A DNA stretch of 64,000 nucleotides from Deltaproteobacteria bacterium (GCA_021777755.1 JAJYDE010000005.1:42146-106145), one strand, 5' to 3'. Shown: positions 46,606 through 56,529, numbered from the stretch's first letter. The notes: generated by a model from the letters alone, not told the origin. Translations and numbers: made by a program.

Positions 46606-48351
46606 ATGAGCACCTTGGGAGGAAACTGGAGGAGGATCGCATCGTTTGCGCTCGTTCTCTTCTTTATTTTTTCCATCGCCCGACAGACCCGGGCCGTTGC
46701 CGGCCAATCGTTGGCCGAGCAGCTTCTGGAGATCATGAGGGCCAATCACCAGATAAGCGAAGCGCAATATAAGAAATTGAAAAAGCAGGCGCAAGCGCAA
46801 AGGGCCGCCCAGCTCAGAACGGAAAAAGAGTACAAGCAACTGAAAAGACAGGTCAGGGAACAAAGGGCCGCGACTGAGGACCGGCAAATCAAGACCGAAT
46901 CCCAGGTTCAGCAATTGAAGCAGCAGAGTGCCGCAACGCAAGCCGCCGTTGCCAAAGCGAGCCTGATCACTCCCGGTGGCAAGAACATTTCCACTAACGA
47001 CCAGTTGCGTCAAACGGGCACCGGAAACGGCGGCGGGGGTGTCAACTTCAACATGAAGGGCGTTAACGTAAACATAGGGGGTTTTATAGAAGCCGCCGGC
47101 TTCTACCGCAACAGATGGCTTGGCGCCGATGTGGATGCGCCGTTTCAAAACCTTCCTCTGGGCTATTCACCTCACGCTTTCCAGGACGAAACAAGGTTTT
47201 CGGCTCGTCAGAGCAGGATCTCGATTCGTGCCCAGGGAGATGTTTCCCCCACCGTGCACGTTGGCGGCTACTACGAGATGGACTTTTTGGGCGCCGCGCC
47301 GAGTGCGAACTCCAACGAGTCCAATTCTTACAATTTGCGCATCAGGCATCTTTTCACAACGGCCGACTGGGACACCTTCGGCCTGCACCTGTTAGGCGGT
47401 CAAACCTGGTCGCTTATCACAATGAACAGTAAGGGAATAGAACCTTTCACAGTGGACAACCCCCTCACTATCGACGCACAGTACGTACCGGGCTTCAACT
47501 GGACGCGCCAGCCCCAGTTCCGTCTCGTAAAAGATTGGGACAAAACCTATTGGCTTGGCATTTCGGTTGAAAGCCCGTCCACAGCTGTCGGAGGGGTGGC
47601 GCCGGGAACAACCAATTACGCCGTAAACCAGCCGCCGCTCTCGGGTCTTTTCGCAAGCAACCTGTCGGTCAACGATATGCCCGATGTGGTGGAAAAGGCG
47701 GCCTGGGACGCTCCATTCGGCCATCTCGAGCTTTTCAACCTCACTCGTCAATTCCAATCGAATCTGATAGTGGGCACCGGCGCATCAAAGAACCTCAACG
47801 ATCAAAGCATCGTTGGCGATGCCGTGGGCGGGGCCGCCATCATACCGATTCCTTTTGTTCAGGGATTGCATGCCGAGGCAAGCGCCATGTACGGCCAAGG
47901 TATAGGACGCTATGGTTCCGGCCAGCTGCCCGACGCCACGTGGGATTCAACCGGGGCGATCAAGCCCATCACCGCGCTCCATCTTCTGGGCAACCTGACC
48001 TGGAGTCCATGCAAGGAATGGACCTTCTATGCCTATTACGGCCTTGAGCAGGCACAAAGAAGCTACTCCGGCTCAAGTTTCGGATATGGCAATCCCGATA
48101 TCAACGTCACTGTCCCATACCTCGACCCCACCTACAAATTCCAGGGCGCGGTAAAAAAAGTTGCACAGTTCACTCTCGGTGAGTGGTGGAATTTCTACCA
48201 CGGCGATTTCGGAAATATGGTGTGGGGCCTGCAATATTCCTATACCACGGACACATTTTTCAGCGGCACGAACGGCGCCGGCTCCGCGCTCTCGGGACCG
48301 CAGTCAAACGATAACATGTTTTATACAAGCCTGCGTTACTACTGGAACTGA
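46606..48351 (+). CDS. Outer-membrane porin with coiled-coil N-terminus
   Basis: This is a 581-residue exported protein with signal peptide ('FALVLFFIFSIARQTRAVAG'), the segment 'LAEQLLEIMRANHQISEAQY' followed by a long Gln/Arg-rich coiled coil, and a beta-barrel domain ('RFSARQSRISIRAQGDVSPT', 'VGGYYEMDFLGA', 'GLHLLGGQTWSLIT'). The barrel resembles DcaP-like trimeric porins more than OprP. It ends 'TSLRYYWN', without a terminal Phe. The ATG at 46606 follows 'aagaggag'. It is paralogous to the preceding porin at least in the N-terminal segment. Confidence 0.85.
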   Translation: MSTLGGNWRRIASFALVLFFIFSIARQTRAVAGQSLAEQLLEIMRANHQISEAQYKKLKKQAQAQRAAQLRTEKEYKQLKRQVREQRAATEDRQIKTESQVQQLKQQSAATQAAVAKASLITPGGKNISTNDQLRQTGTGNGGGGVNFNMKGVNVNIGGFIEAAGFYRNRWLGADVDAPFQNLPLGYSPHAFQDETRFSARQSRISIRAQGDVSPTVHVGGYYEMDFLGAAPSANSNESNSYNLRIRHLFTTADWDTFGLHLLGGQTWSLITMNSKGIEPFTVDNPLTIDAQYVPGFNWTRQPQFRLVKDWDKTYWLGISVESPSTAVGGVAPGTTNYAVNQPPLSGLFASNLSVNDMPDVVEKAAWDAPFGHLELFNLTRQFQSNLIVGTGASKNLNDQSIVGDAVGGAAIIPIPFVQGLHAEASAMYGQGIGRYGSGQLPDATWDSTGAIKPITALHLLGNLTWSPCKEWTFYAYYGLEQAQRSYSGSSFGYGNPDINVTVPYLDPTYKFQGAVKKVAQFTLGEWWNFYHGDFGNMVWGLQYSYTTDTFFSGTNGAGSALSGPQSNDNMFYTSLRYYWN

Positions 48352-49106
48352 CCGGTTTGCGCGAGGCCGCCCCCATGGGGCCTAGCGCGCCTTTGATTTT
48401 CCGCCCCGGACGGATGATCTCCGTCCGGTTTTTTTATCGGCAAAGCAAGAAAGAAAGCTTTTCTCATTTCCCCATATCTGCTATGTAATCACCCTGTGGT
48501 GGTGTAAAGTCGATTTTGCAACATTTGCCAGGCTGGAAAACTGGTGCTTGCCTTCATGTCAAGGATTGCGAGGGCCGATTCAGCAAACGGAAGCGCCGGG
48601 AGAAATCGAGTCTTACTCGAAAGAGCGCGAAAAACCCGCCTTCGTGAAACAAGCCGCTAAGCCTTGGCTGTTTCACTCAAAATCAATTGACACTGCCTGT
48701 TTATCATTTGGCTATGGAAGCTATTACCGGGGGGAGAGCAACGGTTTCCGGCCACCCGAAGCCGTCTCGGGCCAAGTTGCGTTTTTTGCGCCAACTTGAT
48801 GGTCGGGGCGGTGACTTCTCTCTTGTTGTTCTTCTCGAAAATGTCGGGGTCCGGCTGATAGATTGCCGGAGTGTGCAGCGGGCGCAGCCCCGAGGTTTTG
48901 CCGTGCCTTGAGCCGGGGCTTGGGATGATGGACCCGGGCAGGCAGGCTTTTGGAAGCTCACCTCCGGGGGCGGTCCCCATTTGCCGTTCCGAGGCAATCG
49001 GGGGATGCAGCCTTGAGTGCTTCCCCCGGTTCATTCGACGCGGTGTGCGGCGGCACGGTCACAGTCTGATTTCCAGTCACGGAGAAGGGGTCGCGGACAG
49101 ATTATC
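48352..49106. other. Long intergenic region before the RND operon
   Basis: About 755 bases. It holds the second porin's terminator (48406-48435) and a hairpin-like caagttgcg...caacttg around 48772-48799. A minus-strand ORF (48657-49034) and several plus-strand ORFs have no domain or ribosome site. A ttgaca at 48678-48683 lacks a matching -10. The promoter of the RND operon must lie here but was not pinned down. Confidence 0.4.
48406..48435 (+). terminator. Rho-independent terminator of the second porin
   Basis: A perfect 8-bp stem ccggacgg / ccgtccgg with a 7-base loop followed by seven T. Confidence 0.9.
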
Positions 49107-50207
49107 ATGGGATGGAAAAAGAATACACTCGCTGTTGGTACGATACTTTTGTGCGGTGCGGCCTTCATAGTTTTAACGGTTGCCAGGCATCCCGGCAAAC
49201 CGGCGGAGGCCGAGGCACAGACGGCGCCTAAAACCGTGGCGGTCGTCAAGGTGGAACGTACAAATTTGGCGCGAACCGTTATGCTTGAAGCCGAAATGCG
49301 CCCGTGGGAACAGATCAACGTTCACGCCAAGGTGTCGGGCTACCTCAAGACGATCAACGTCGATATCGGCGACAAGGTGAAAAAGGGCGAGGTCCTGGCA
49401 ACGCTCGAAGTCCCGGAACAACAACAGGACCAGGCGAAGGCCCAGGCCGATTACACGGTGGCAAAACTCAATTTCGAGCGGATCGAAGCAGTCATAAAGC
49501 AACATCCCGGTCTTTTGGCCCAACAGGAAGTCGATGACGCGCAGGGAAAATGCGAGCAGGCCAAGGCCGCTTACGAACGTACCAAGATATTGTCCGACTA
49601 CGCCAACATCATTGCGCCTTTCGACGGGGTCATAACGAAGCGCTCGGTTGATCCGGGGGCACTCGTGCAGGCCGGAACGGCCTCCGAGACCCAGAGCCTT
49701 CCCATCGTTCATCTGGCCGATATTTACAAACTGCGACTCGATTTTCCGGCCCCGGAGCAGATCGTGCGGCAGATGTACGTGGGCATGCCGGTCGATGTGG
49801 TCATTCATGCGGCTAAGGAAACGGTGCACAGCCAGGTGGCGCGCATGTCGGATGCGGTCGATCCCTCCACACGCACCATGATCGTCGAGGTCGATCTGGA
49901 CAACAAGGAGCTGAAGCTCAAGCCCGGCATGTATGCGGACGCAACCGTTCCCCTGGCGGCGAAAAAGGATGCCCTGGCCGCGCCCATGCAAGCCGTTATC
50001 ATGGGCAAACACCCGGAGGTATGGGTGGTCGACAAGCAAAACATGGTCCACAAACGGACCGTCACCCTGGGCATTCGTACCCCGAACAAGGTCGAAATCA
50101 CAAAAGGGGTGTCCGAGGGCGACCTGCTGATATTCGGAGAACATGAAAACATCATCGACGGTATGACGGTTACGCCAAAACTTATGCCCCACAACGGATT
50201 AGAATAA
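49107..50207 (+). CDS. RND efflux periplasmic adaptor (membrane fusion protein)
   Basis: The 366-residue adaptor has an N-terminal anchor or signal ('TLAVGTILLCGAAFIVLTVA'), the lipoyl/biotinyl halves ('INVHAKVSGYLKTINVDIGD' and 'ANIIAPFDGVITKRSVDPGA'), a helical hairpin and a beta-barrel region ('LRLDFPAPEQIVRQMYVGMP'). It bridges the inner-membrane permease to TolC. The ATG at 49107 is used rather than the tracked 49017, because the signal helix begins right after it. The permease gene starts 3 bp after the stop. Confidence 0.93.
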   Translation: MGWKKNTLAVGTILLCGAAFIVLTVARHPGKPAEAEAQTAPKTVAVVKVERTNLARTVMLEAEMRPWEQINVHAKVSGYLKTINVDIGDKVKKGEVLATLEVPEQQQDQAKAQADYTVAKLNFERIEAVIKQHPGLLAQQEVDDAQGKCEQAKAAYERTKILSDYANIIAPFDGVITKRSVDPGALVQAGTASETQSLPIVHLADIYKLRLDFPAPEQIVRQMYVGMPVDVVIHAAKETVHSQVARMSDAVDPSTRTMIVEVDLDNKELKLKPGMYADATVPLAAKKDALAAPMQAVIMGKHPEVWVVDKQNMVHKRTVTLGIRTPNKVEITKGVSEGDLLIFGEHENIIDGMTVTPKLMPHNGLE

Positions 50208-50209
50208 TT

Positions 50210-53200
50210 ATGTCTCGCTTTGCGCTGAAATTTCCCTACCTGATTATCGTCTGCTCCCTTATCGTGTGCGTCGTGGGCTTGAGCAGCCTTTTGCGCATGC
50301 CCGTCGATCTGTTCCCGGAGATCAAAATTCCCGTCGTTGTGGTTGCGACCTTCTATAACGGCATGCCGGCCGAAGAGATAGAAAACGACATAACGGGTCG
50401 CTTCGAGCGCTTCTTCACCCTTGGCAGCGGCATCGATCATATCGAATCGACTTCGCTTCCGAGCACCAGCCTCATAAAGATCTATTTTCAGCCGGGGACC
50501 TCGGCCGATTCGGCTGTTACGGAAATCTCCAACCTTGCCATGGCGGATCTGCGGCGCCTTCCGCCCGGAACCCTTCCGCCGGTGGTGTTGAAATTCGACG
50601 CATCGAGCCTTCCCGTATGTCTTATCACCCTCAAGGCCAAGGGGATGAACGAGGCCGAACTGCGCGACATGGGCCAGTACAACGTCCGAAACCAGGTCGC
50701 CAATATTCCCGGGGCCTCGGTGCCCATGCCCTTTGGCGGCAAATACCGGCAGATCATGGTTTATGTGGACCCGGCAAGGCTTCAGGCCTACAAGCTTAGC
50801 GCCATGGACGTCGTGCGTGCCGTAAACAAGGCCAACCTGATCCTGCCTGCGGGCGACGTCAAGATCGGCCCCTTCGACTACAACCTGTTCACCAACAGCC
50901 AGATTGACGACCCCAAGGACATCAACCATGTGCCGCTCAAGACCATCGGCAACAAATCCGTTATGGTCGGTGATATCGGGCAGGCCATTGACGCGGCCGA
51001 AATCCAGTTGAACACGGTGCTGATCGACGGGCAGCCTTCGGTGTATCTGCCCATCATGAAGCAGGGCGGGGACTCCAACACGATCTCGATCGTAAACGAC
51101 GTGAAAAAAACCGTCGCCCACTTGATGGACGTTCCAAAGAACCTGGTTGCCAAGGTCGTTTTCGATCAATCGGTTTTCGTCAAGAACGCCATCGACAATC
51201 TTGTTCATGAAGGCTTGATGGGTCTTGTTTTGACCGGCCTCATGATCCTGGTGTTTCTGGGAAGCCTCAGCGCCACGGCGGGCGTGTTTCTTTCCATCCC
51301 GCTTTCGGCCCTGGCCACATTCATCGTTTTGGGCATGGGTGGCAGCACGGTCAACGCCATGATCCTTGGCGGACTGGCACTGGTGTTTTCGCGCCTCATC
51401 GACAACTCGGTGGTGGTTCTCGAAAACATCTTCCGCCACATCGAAGAAGGCGAAAATCCCCAAAAGGCCTCGGCGGTCGGAGGTACCGAGGTGGCCCTGC
51501 CCGTTTTGGCCGCCACTCTTACTTCGGCCATAGTTTTTTTCCCTGTGACATTTCTATACGGCGTGAGCCGATTTTTGTTTTCCGCTCTTGCCCTGGCCGT
51601 CGTTTTGGCCCTGTTCGCTTCTTACGTCGTGGCCATGACGGTCATGCCGCTTTTTTGCTCGAAGTTTTTGAAGGGCATGGAGCATCACGGCGAAGGCGCG
51701 GAGGACGCGGGCAAGAAAATCTCCTTTGGCGCACGCTTCAACAAATGGTTCAATGGTCATTTTGAAAGACTTTTGGGCCTCTACGACCGTTGGGTGGCCA
51801 AGGTCCTGGCTCGCCCGGCCATGTCTCTTGTCATACTTTCGGCCATGTGCGGGGCGCTGCTTCTGTCGGCTCATTTCATGGACGTTTCCTATTTTCCGCG
51901 CACAGACCCCGGTCAGTTCGTAATCAACATCAAGGCTCCGACCGGCACCCGCCTTGAAAGGACAACCCAAAACGTCCGGAAGGTCATAAAGATCGTTCGC
52001 GGCGTGGTAAAACCCTCCGACCTCGACGTCATCGTTGCAAACGTGGGTGTCCAGCCCGGTTTTTCCTCGATTTACACGAGCAACACGGGATCGCACACCG
52101 CCTTCGTGCTCGTAAGCCTCAAGGAAGCACACAAGATCGGCAGCTACGCCTACATGGACAGGGTGAGAAAAGCCGTAAGCGAGAAGTTGCCGCATTTGAG
52201 GACCTATTTCCAATCGGGAGGCCTTGTCGACGCGGTACTCAACATGGGGCTGCCCGCGCCCATCGACATCCAGGTCGAGGGCTCGAACATGGATAAATCC
52301 TATGAGACCGCGGTTGGCCTGGCGCGGCAAATCCGCACACTGCCGGGGGTGAGCGACGTGTTCATCCCCCAGGACATCAACGCCCCCTCGCTTCGCATCG
52401 ACGTCGACCGCGAGCACGCAAGCGATATGGGACTCTCACAAAAAGAAGTCGTGGACAATATCATCACGACGCTCACCTCCAACCAGATGATCGCACCGAG
52501 CTACTGGGTCGATCCCAAGAGCGGAAACGACTACATGCTGACCGTGCAGTACCCGGAAAACGCGGTCAAAACGCTCGACGATCTGCGCAATATTCCCATC
52601 CGCGCCTCATCGCAGCATGAAACGACCCCGCTCGACACATTGGCGGACATAACGCAAACCTACGCCCCTTCGGTGGTAAACCATTATCAGTTGAAGCGCG
52701 TGATCGACATCTATGTTGCCCCCAAGGGCGAAAACCTGGGCGCGGTTGCCTCACAGGTTAAGGATATTATCGCCAAGGCCAAAATCTCCAAAAATCTCAG
52801 GGTGAGGCTGCGCGGTTCGGTTCAAGCCATGAGGCAGTCCTTTTACAGTTTCGGCACAGGTCTTCTGCTGGCCGTTTTGCTGATTTACCTGGTGCTGGTG
52901 GCGCAGTTCAAATCGTTTGTCGATCCCTTTATCATCCTTCTGGCCGTCCCGCCGGGGATTGCGGGGGCGGTGGCGATACTGGCCGGCACGGGCACCACGC
53001 TCAACATCATGTCCCTCATGGGCATCGTTATGCTGGTGGGTATGACGGTCTCCAATTCTATTTTGATCGTCGAATACGCCCATCGACTTCGCGAAGAAGA
53101 AGCCCTGAGCGTCGCGGACGCCATCGCGCGTTCCTGCCGCGTGCGTCTGCGCCCGATTTTGATGACCTCTCTTGCGACCGTGATCGGTCTAATCCCCATG

Positions 53201-53380
53201 GCGCTTGCGCTCAATACGGGAAGCGAGGCTTACGCGTCTCTTGCCCGCGTGATAATCGGGGGTTTGACCTTGTCGGTCCTGCTCACAGTCTTCTTTGTTC
53301 CCGCTGCCTTCCTGCTGGTGTATCGAAACAAGCCCCGCCAATCCAAGGAAGAGCCGCATCATGTAATGGGTGACGTATGA
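50210..53380 (+). CDS. RND efflux permease (AcrB/CzcA superfamily)
   Basis: The 1056-residue inner-membrane pump has the usual two repeats of six helices and two large periplasmic loops ('MSRFALKFPYLIIVCSLIVC' starts TM1; 'FPEIKIPVVVVATFYNGMPA' follows). In TM4 the pair corresponding to AcrB Asp407-Asp408 reads Asp398-Asn399 ('RLIDNSVVVLENI'), and in TM10 the relay Lys is Ser948 ('GMTVSNSILIVEYAHRLRE'). The proton pathway is therefore not the textbook one. Substrate is unknown; the context (adaptor, TolC) gives a full tripartite pump. Confidence 0.95.
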   Translation: MSRFALKFPYLIIVCSLIVCVVGLSSLLRMPVDLFPEIKIPVVVVATFYNGMPAEEIENDITGRFERFFTLGSGIDHIESTSLPSTSLIKIYFQPGTSADSAVTEISNLAMADLRRLPPGTLPPVVLKFDASSLPVCLITLKAKGMNEAELRDMGQYNVRNQVANIPGASVPMPFGGKYRQIMVYVDPARLQAYKLSAMDVVRAVNKANLILPAGDVKIGPFDYNLFTNSQIDDPKDINHVPLKTIGNKSVMVGDIGQAIDAAEIQLNTVLIDGQPSVYLPIMKQGGDSNTISIVNDVKKTVAHLMDVPKNLVAKVVFDQSVFVKNAIDNLVHEGLMGLVLTGLMILVFLGSLSATAGVFLSIPLSALATFIVLGMGGSTVNAMILGGLALVFSRLIDNSVVVLENIFRHIEEGENPQKASAVGGTEVALPVLAATLTSAIVFFPVTFLYGVSRFLFSALALAVVLALFASYVVAMTVMPLFCSKFLKGMEHHGEGAEDAGKKISFGARFNKWFNGHFERLLGLYDRWVAKVLARPAMSLVILSAMCGALLLSAHFMDVSYFPRTDPGQFVINIKAPTGTRLERTTQNVRKVIKIVRGVVKPSDLDVIVANVGVQPGFSSIYTSNTGSHTAFVLVSLKEAHKIGSYAYMDRVRKAVSEKLPHLRTYFQSGGLVDAVLNMGLPAPIDIQVEGSNMDKSYETAVGLARQIRTLPGVSDVFIPQDINAPSLRIDVDREHASDMGLSQKEVVDNIITTLTSNQMIAPSYWVDPKSGNDYMLTVQYPENAVKTLDDLRNIPIRASSQHETTPLDTLADITQTYAPSVVNHYQLKRVIDIYVAPKGENLGAVASQVKDIIAKAKISKNLRVRLRGSVQAMRQSFYSFGTGLLLAVLLIYLVLVAQFKSFVDPFIILLAVPPGIAGAVAILAGTGTTLNIMSLMGIVMLVGMTVSNSILIVEYAHRLREEEALSVADAIARSCRVRLRPILMTSLATVIGLIPMALALNTGSEAYASLARVIIGGLTLSVLLTVFFVPAAFLLVYRNKPRQSKEEPHHVMGDV

Positions 53381-54696
53381 AAAAGCTCTATCTCGTTGCA
53401 CTTGTATTGGCGCTTTTCCCGCTTCGCGCCTCCGGCGCGCAGCGTCCGATCGAACATCTCACTTTGGCCCGGGCCCAGCGCATCGCGCTGGCCAATCATC
53501 CCGCCGCCAAGGTGAGCACCTATGAAACGATCGCCGCGGGGGAAGATGTGGCGATTATTCGCTCCATTTTGTTTCCGCAGGTTCAAGGGGCCGCCATAGG
53601 CGCTCTGGCCGACAATTATGACTCGCGCCTTGCCGCCATTGGCGGCATTAACAACCCCACCGTGCTTCAACGCGGTTCCGGGGGGGTGGCCATAAGCCAG
53701 CTCGTCACGGACTTCGGCCGCACCAACGCGATGATCCAGGCGGCCCGTGCCTCCCTCAAGGCTCAGCGCGAAAGGGGCAACTTGACCACCGAGCAGATCC
53801 TTCTTGGCGTAACGCGGGCCTACTATGATCTGCTGCGAGCCCATGCCCTGATGCAAGTGGCCGATCGTACGATGAAAACGCGCCAGACCGTGCTCGACCA
53901 GATCTCGGCCCTGTCGAAAGCCCAACTCAGATCCGACCTCGATGTCGACATGGCCAAGGCCAACGTCGACGATGCCGATCTTTTGATGCTGGAGGCGATA
54001 AACGGTTTGGACAACGCGCGGGCGGAGTTATCCGAGGCCCTGGGGTATGAGAAAACCTACACTTTCATTCTGGACGATAACCCCGAAATCAAGCCGGTCG
54101 CCCGTACGCTCGAGACGGCGGTCAACCAGGCTTTTTGCCAGAATCCGATGTTAAAGGCGCTCCAAGCCGAGTCGGGTGCCGCCCACAAGGTCGCAACGGC
54201 GGCCAAAAGGGAATTTTTCCCCACCATCGTCGCTTTAGGAGCCGCGGGCGGTTCGCCCTACCGCACCTCGGATCTGGACCGCACCTATGGCGCCGCCGCC
54301 CTCAATCTGACCGTGCCCATTTTCACCGGCGGCCGTATTTCGGCCGATGTCCAGAAAGCGGCCGCGAAGGCCGAGGCGGCCTCCATGCGCGTAGCAGTCC
54401 AAAAAGACGAACTGGTTCGCGATGTGCATATGGCTTATCACAATATGCGCAAAGCCTACAAAAGAATCTCCGTAACTCATTCGATGCACAAACATTCGCG
54501 CGAGGCGCTTACCCTTATACAGGCGCGCTATGATATCGGGAAAAGCTCGATCGTGGATCTGAGCATGGCCCAACTTGCAGACACGAAGGCGGCTGTCGCC
54601 GAAACCGATGCCGCCTACGGATATTTTATCAACCGCGCGGTTCTGGACTTTACTATCGGGGACCTTGCTTGTTCCAGCGCGAACACGGCCGAGTGA
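53377..54696 (+). CDS. TolC-family outer-membrane efflux channel
   Basis: The 439-residue protein has a signal peptide ('LYLVALVLALFPLRASGA') and two internally related halves of the outer-membrane efflux domain ('LTLARAQRIALANHPAAKVS', 'LNLTVPIFTGGRISADVQKA'), as in TolC trimers that span the periplasm. It overlaps the permease stop by four bases (ATGA), which indicates coupling. It completes the tripartite export system. Confidence 0.93.
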   Translation: MKKLYLVALVLALFPLRASGAQRPIEHLTLARAQRIALANHPAAKVSTYETIAAGEDVAIIRSILFPQVQGAAIGALADNYDSRLAAIGGINNPTVLQRGSGGVAISQLVTDFGRTNAMIQAARASLKAQRERGNLTTEQILLGVTRAYYDLLRAHALMQVADRTMKTRQTVLDQISALSKAQLRSDLDVDMAKANVDDADLLMLEAINGLDNARAELSEALGYEKTYTFILDDNPEIKPVARTLETAVNQAFCQNPMLKALQAESGAAHKVATAAKREFFPTIVALGAAGGSPYRTSDLDRTYGAAALNLTVPIFTGGRISADVQKAAAKAEAASMRVAVQKDELVRDVHMAYHNMRKAYKRISVTHSMHKHSREALTLIQARYDIGKSSIVDLSMAQLADTKAAVAETDAAYGYFINRAVLDFTIGDLACSSANTAE

Positions 54697-54727
54697 ACCT
54701 CCCGGCCTGAAAATTGTGCATCCGTGT

Positions 54728-55717
54728 TTATTTGCCGTCAAAACCGGTTTTGACCGCGTTCATGATTTCTTCGTCCTCAAAATCGGGTTTATCCGAAGGA
54801 GTCCATCGCAGCACGTCTTCTTCCTTCCAATTCCTTCGAAGGGCGACTGTGCGGCTTCCGCGGGGCGCCCAGACAGCCGGGTCGCTGGGGCCGAAAATGG
54901 TGATCGTAGGAACTCCCACAGCCCCGGCCAGGTGGCTCACTCCCGAATCACTTCCGATATAGAGTCCGCAAAGCGACAGAAGCCCCGAGAGCCCGAGGGG
55001 CGTGAGACCATGGATCAGCGGGACGCCTGATTTTTGCATAAATCCTGAAAACTCCAACAAATACTCATCTGCCGGACCGACGGAGAGCACGACCGGGGCG
55101 TCCGCTTCCCGTCTGATCCGGTCGATAAGACCGTGCCAGTTGGCAAGAGGCCAAACTTTGCGCAGGCCGCCGCTTCCCGGGTGGACTAAAACCGGTGTTG
55201 AATCGACTCCCAGTTGATGAAGCAACTGCCGGGCGGCCCGCCTTTCGGGGGCCGGGGGAGATAGTGCAAGGGGCTTTCCGCTGATGGGCAGGGCAAGCGC
55301 TCCGAATTGTGCGCGTAAAAAGTCGCAAACGTGCTCGGGGGAGGCGTGGGGTGGCGGGAAGGACTGAAGCCAGTTTACGGCGGCCGCAAGGCGCTCCGAG
55401 AGCCTTTCGGCCATGAGGCGGCTTCCCGACTGGCCGAAGATGAAGATGCGGTCCGCATTGAGCAAAAAATCGGGCAGCTTCGCCCTTCGCCATAAAGTCT
55501 CATGGAGGAGTCGGGACGCCAGGGGGGAGTCGCAGGGCAGGCATTGCCCCATATAGGGTTTTGCGCTGAGAAGAGACACATGCGGCACCTTGGACCAGAA
55601 ATCGACTCGGGTAAAGCCCTGCGATCGCGCAACCTCATCGATCGCCGCGGCGGCAAGAATAAAATCTCCGAGCGCTCCCTGGTGAAAGAAGACGGCTTTT
55701 TGCCCCAATCCATCCAT
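54728..55717 (-). CDS. Glycosyltransferase family 9 (heptosyltransferase-like)
   Basis: The 329-residue protein has the GT9 N-terminal 'AVFFHQGALGDFILAAAAID' and the ADP-sugar domain 'VLVHPGSGGLRKVWPLANWH', then 'IGSDSGVSHLAGAVGVPTIT' and 'IFGPSDPAVWAPRG'. GT9 enzymes add heptose or related sugars to lipopolysaccharide core. The ATG at 55717 is used; a GTG at 55726 is in frame and neither has a strong ribosome site. No other LPS gene is nearby. Confidence 0.9.
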   Translation of the reverse strand: MDGLGQKAVFFHQGALGDFILAAAAIDEVARSQGFTRVDFWSKVPHVSLLSAKPYMGQCLPCDSPLASRLLHETLWRRAKLPDFLLNADRIFIFGQSGSRLMAERLSERLAAAVNWLQSFPPPHASPEHVCDFLRAQFGALALPISGKPLALSPPAPERRAARQLLHQLGVDSTPVLVHPGSGGLRKVWPLANWHGLIDRIRREADAPVVLSVGPADEYLLEFSGFMQKSGVPLIHGLTPLGLSGLLSLCGLYIGSDSGVSHLAGAVGVPTITIFGPSDPAVWAPRGSRTVALRRNWKEEDVLRWTPSDKPDFEDEEIMNAVKTGFDGK

Positions 55718-55809
55718 ACGGGTCACTTTCTATGTTAATGGAACACTTTATCTTTGACATAACAGGGGAAATGGGCAAGGTAAATTACTCGAAGGGGGGT
55801 AAGAATTTT

Positions 55810-56529
55810 ATGGGGCCAAAAAACATTGTGCTGGATGAAAGAATCATTTTCGCTCTGGACGTGGAGTCCGCCGAGCAGGCAAAAAAACTTGTGGAGAGGC
55901 TCGAAAGTCACATTCATTTTTTCAAGGTCGGGCTTCAACTCTTTTTGGGGGCCGGGTTTTCGATCGTGGAGTGGATAGCCGGGCGTGGCCACAAGGTGAT
56001 GCTGGATCTGAAATTCTACGATATTCCGCAGACCGTGAGGCTGGCCGTGGAGCAACTGCGGGGCAAGGGCGTCACCTTTGCAACGGTGCACGGTAACGGG
56101 CCGATCGTTGGGGCGGCGGTCGAGGCGAGCCGAGGGGAGATGAAAATCCTTGCGGTAACCGTGCTCACCAGTTTCAGCAGTGAAGACATGGGGAAATTTT
56201 TCGGCCGTGCGGGCGGGGTGGAAGAGCTTGTGCTGGACAGGGCGCGAATTGCCATTGAGTCGGGTGCGGCCGGAATAGTCGCATCGGGGGCTGAGGCCGC
56301 TTTGCTAAGAAGCGAGTTGGGGGGCGGCTGCCTGATTGTGACCCCCGGCATTCGCCCGGCGGGGGCGCGGGTGGGAGATCAAAAACGGGTGGTAACCGCC
56401 GGTCTGGCAATCGGGGGAGGCGCCGACCACGTGGTTGTGGGGCGTCCGGTGCGCGATGCCGGCGACCCTTTGGCGGTCGTAGAATCGATGAAAAGCGAGA
56501 TTGCATCGGCTCTATCCGGATTACAGTAA
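55810..56529 (+). CDS. pyrF: Orotidine 5'-phosphate decarboxylase
   Basis: PyrF converts OMP to UMP. The 239-residue barrel has 'IIFALDVESAEQAKKLVERL', the catalytic 'VMLDLKFYDIPQTVRLAVEQ' (Asp-x-Lys-x-x-Asp) and the phosphate loop 'TPGIRP' and 'GADHVVVGRPV'. The ATG at 55810 follows 'gaaggggggt'; the tracked 55732 adds a non-homologous N-terminus. It is the only pyrimidine synthesis gene in the window. Confidence 0.96.
   Translation: MGPKNIVLDERIIFALDVESAEQAKKLVERLESHIHFFKVGLQLFLGAGFSIVEWIAGRGHKVMLDLKFYDIPQTVRLAVEQLRGKGVTFATVHGNGPIVGAAVEASRGEMKILAVTVLTSFSSEDMGKFFGRAGGVEELVLDRARIAIESGAAGIVASGAEAALLRSELGGGCLIVTPGIRPAGARVGDQKRVVTAGLAIGGGADHVVVGRPVRDAGDPLAVVESMKSEIASALSGLQ

Noticed and set aside
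48678-48700. ttgaca as a promoter of the RND operon
   Set aside because: No acceptable -10 at 16-18 bases; more than 400 bases from the gene.
48657-49034. 125-codon minus-strand ORF
   Set aside because: No ribosome site, no domain and no neighbour support.
49805-51463. 552-codon minus-strand ORF
   Set aside because: Antisense to the RND adaptor and permease. His/Asp/Gly-rich shadow sequence.
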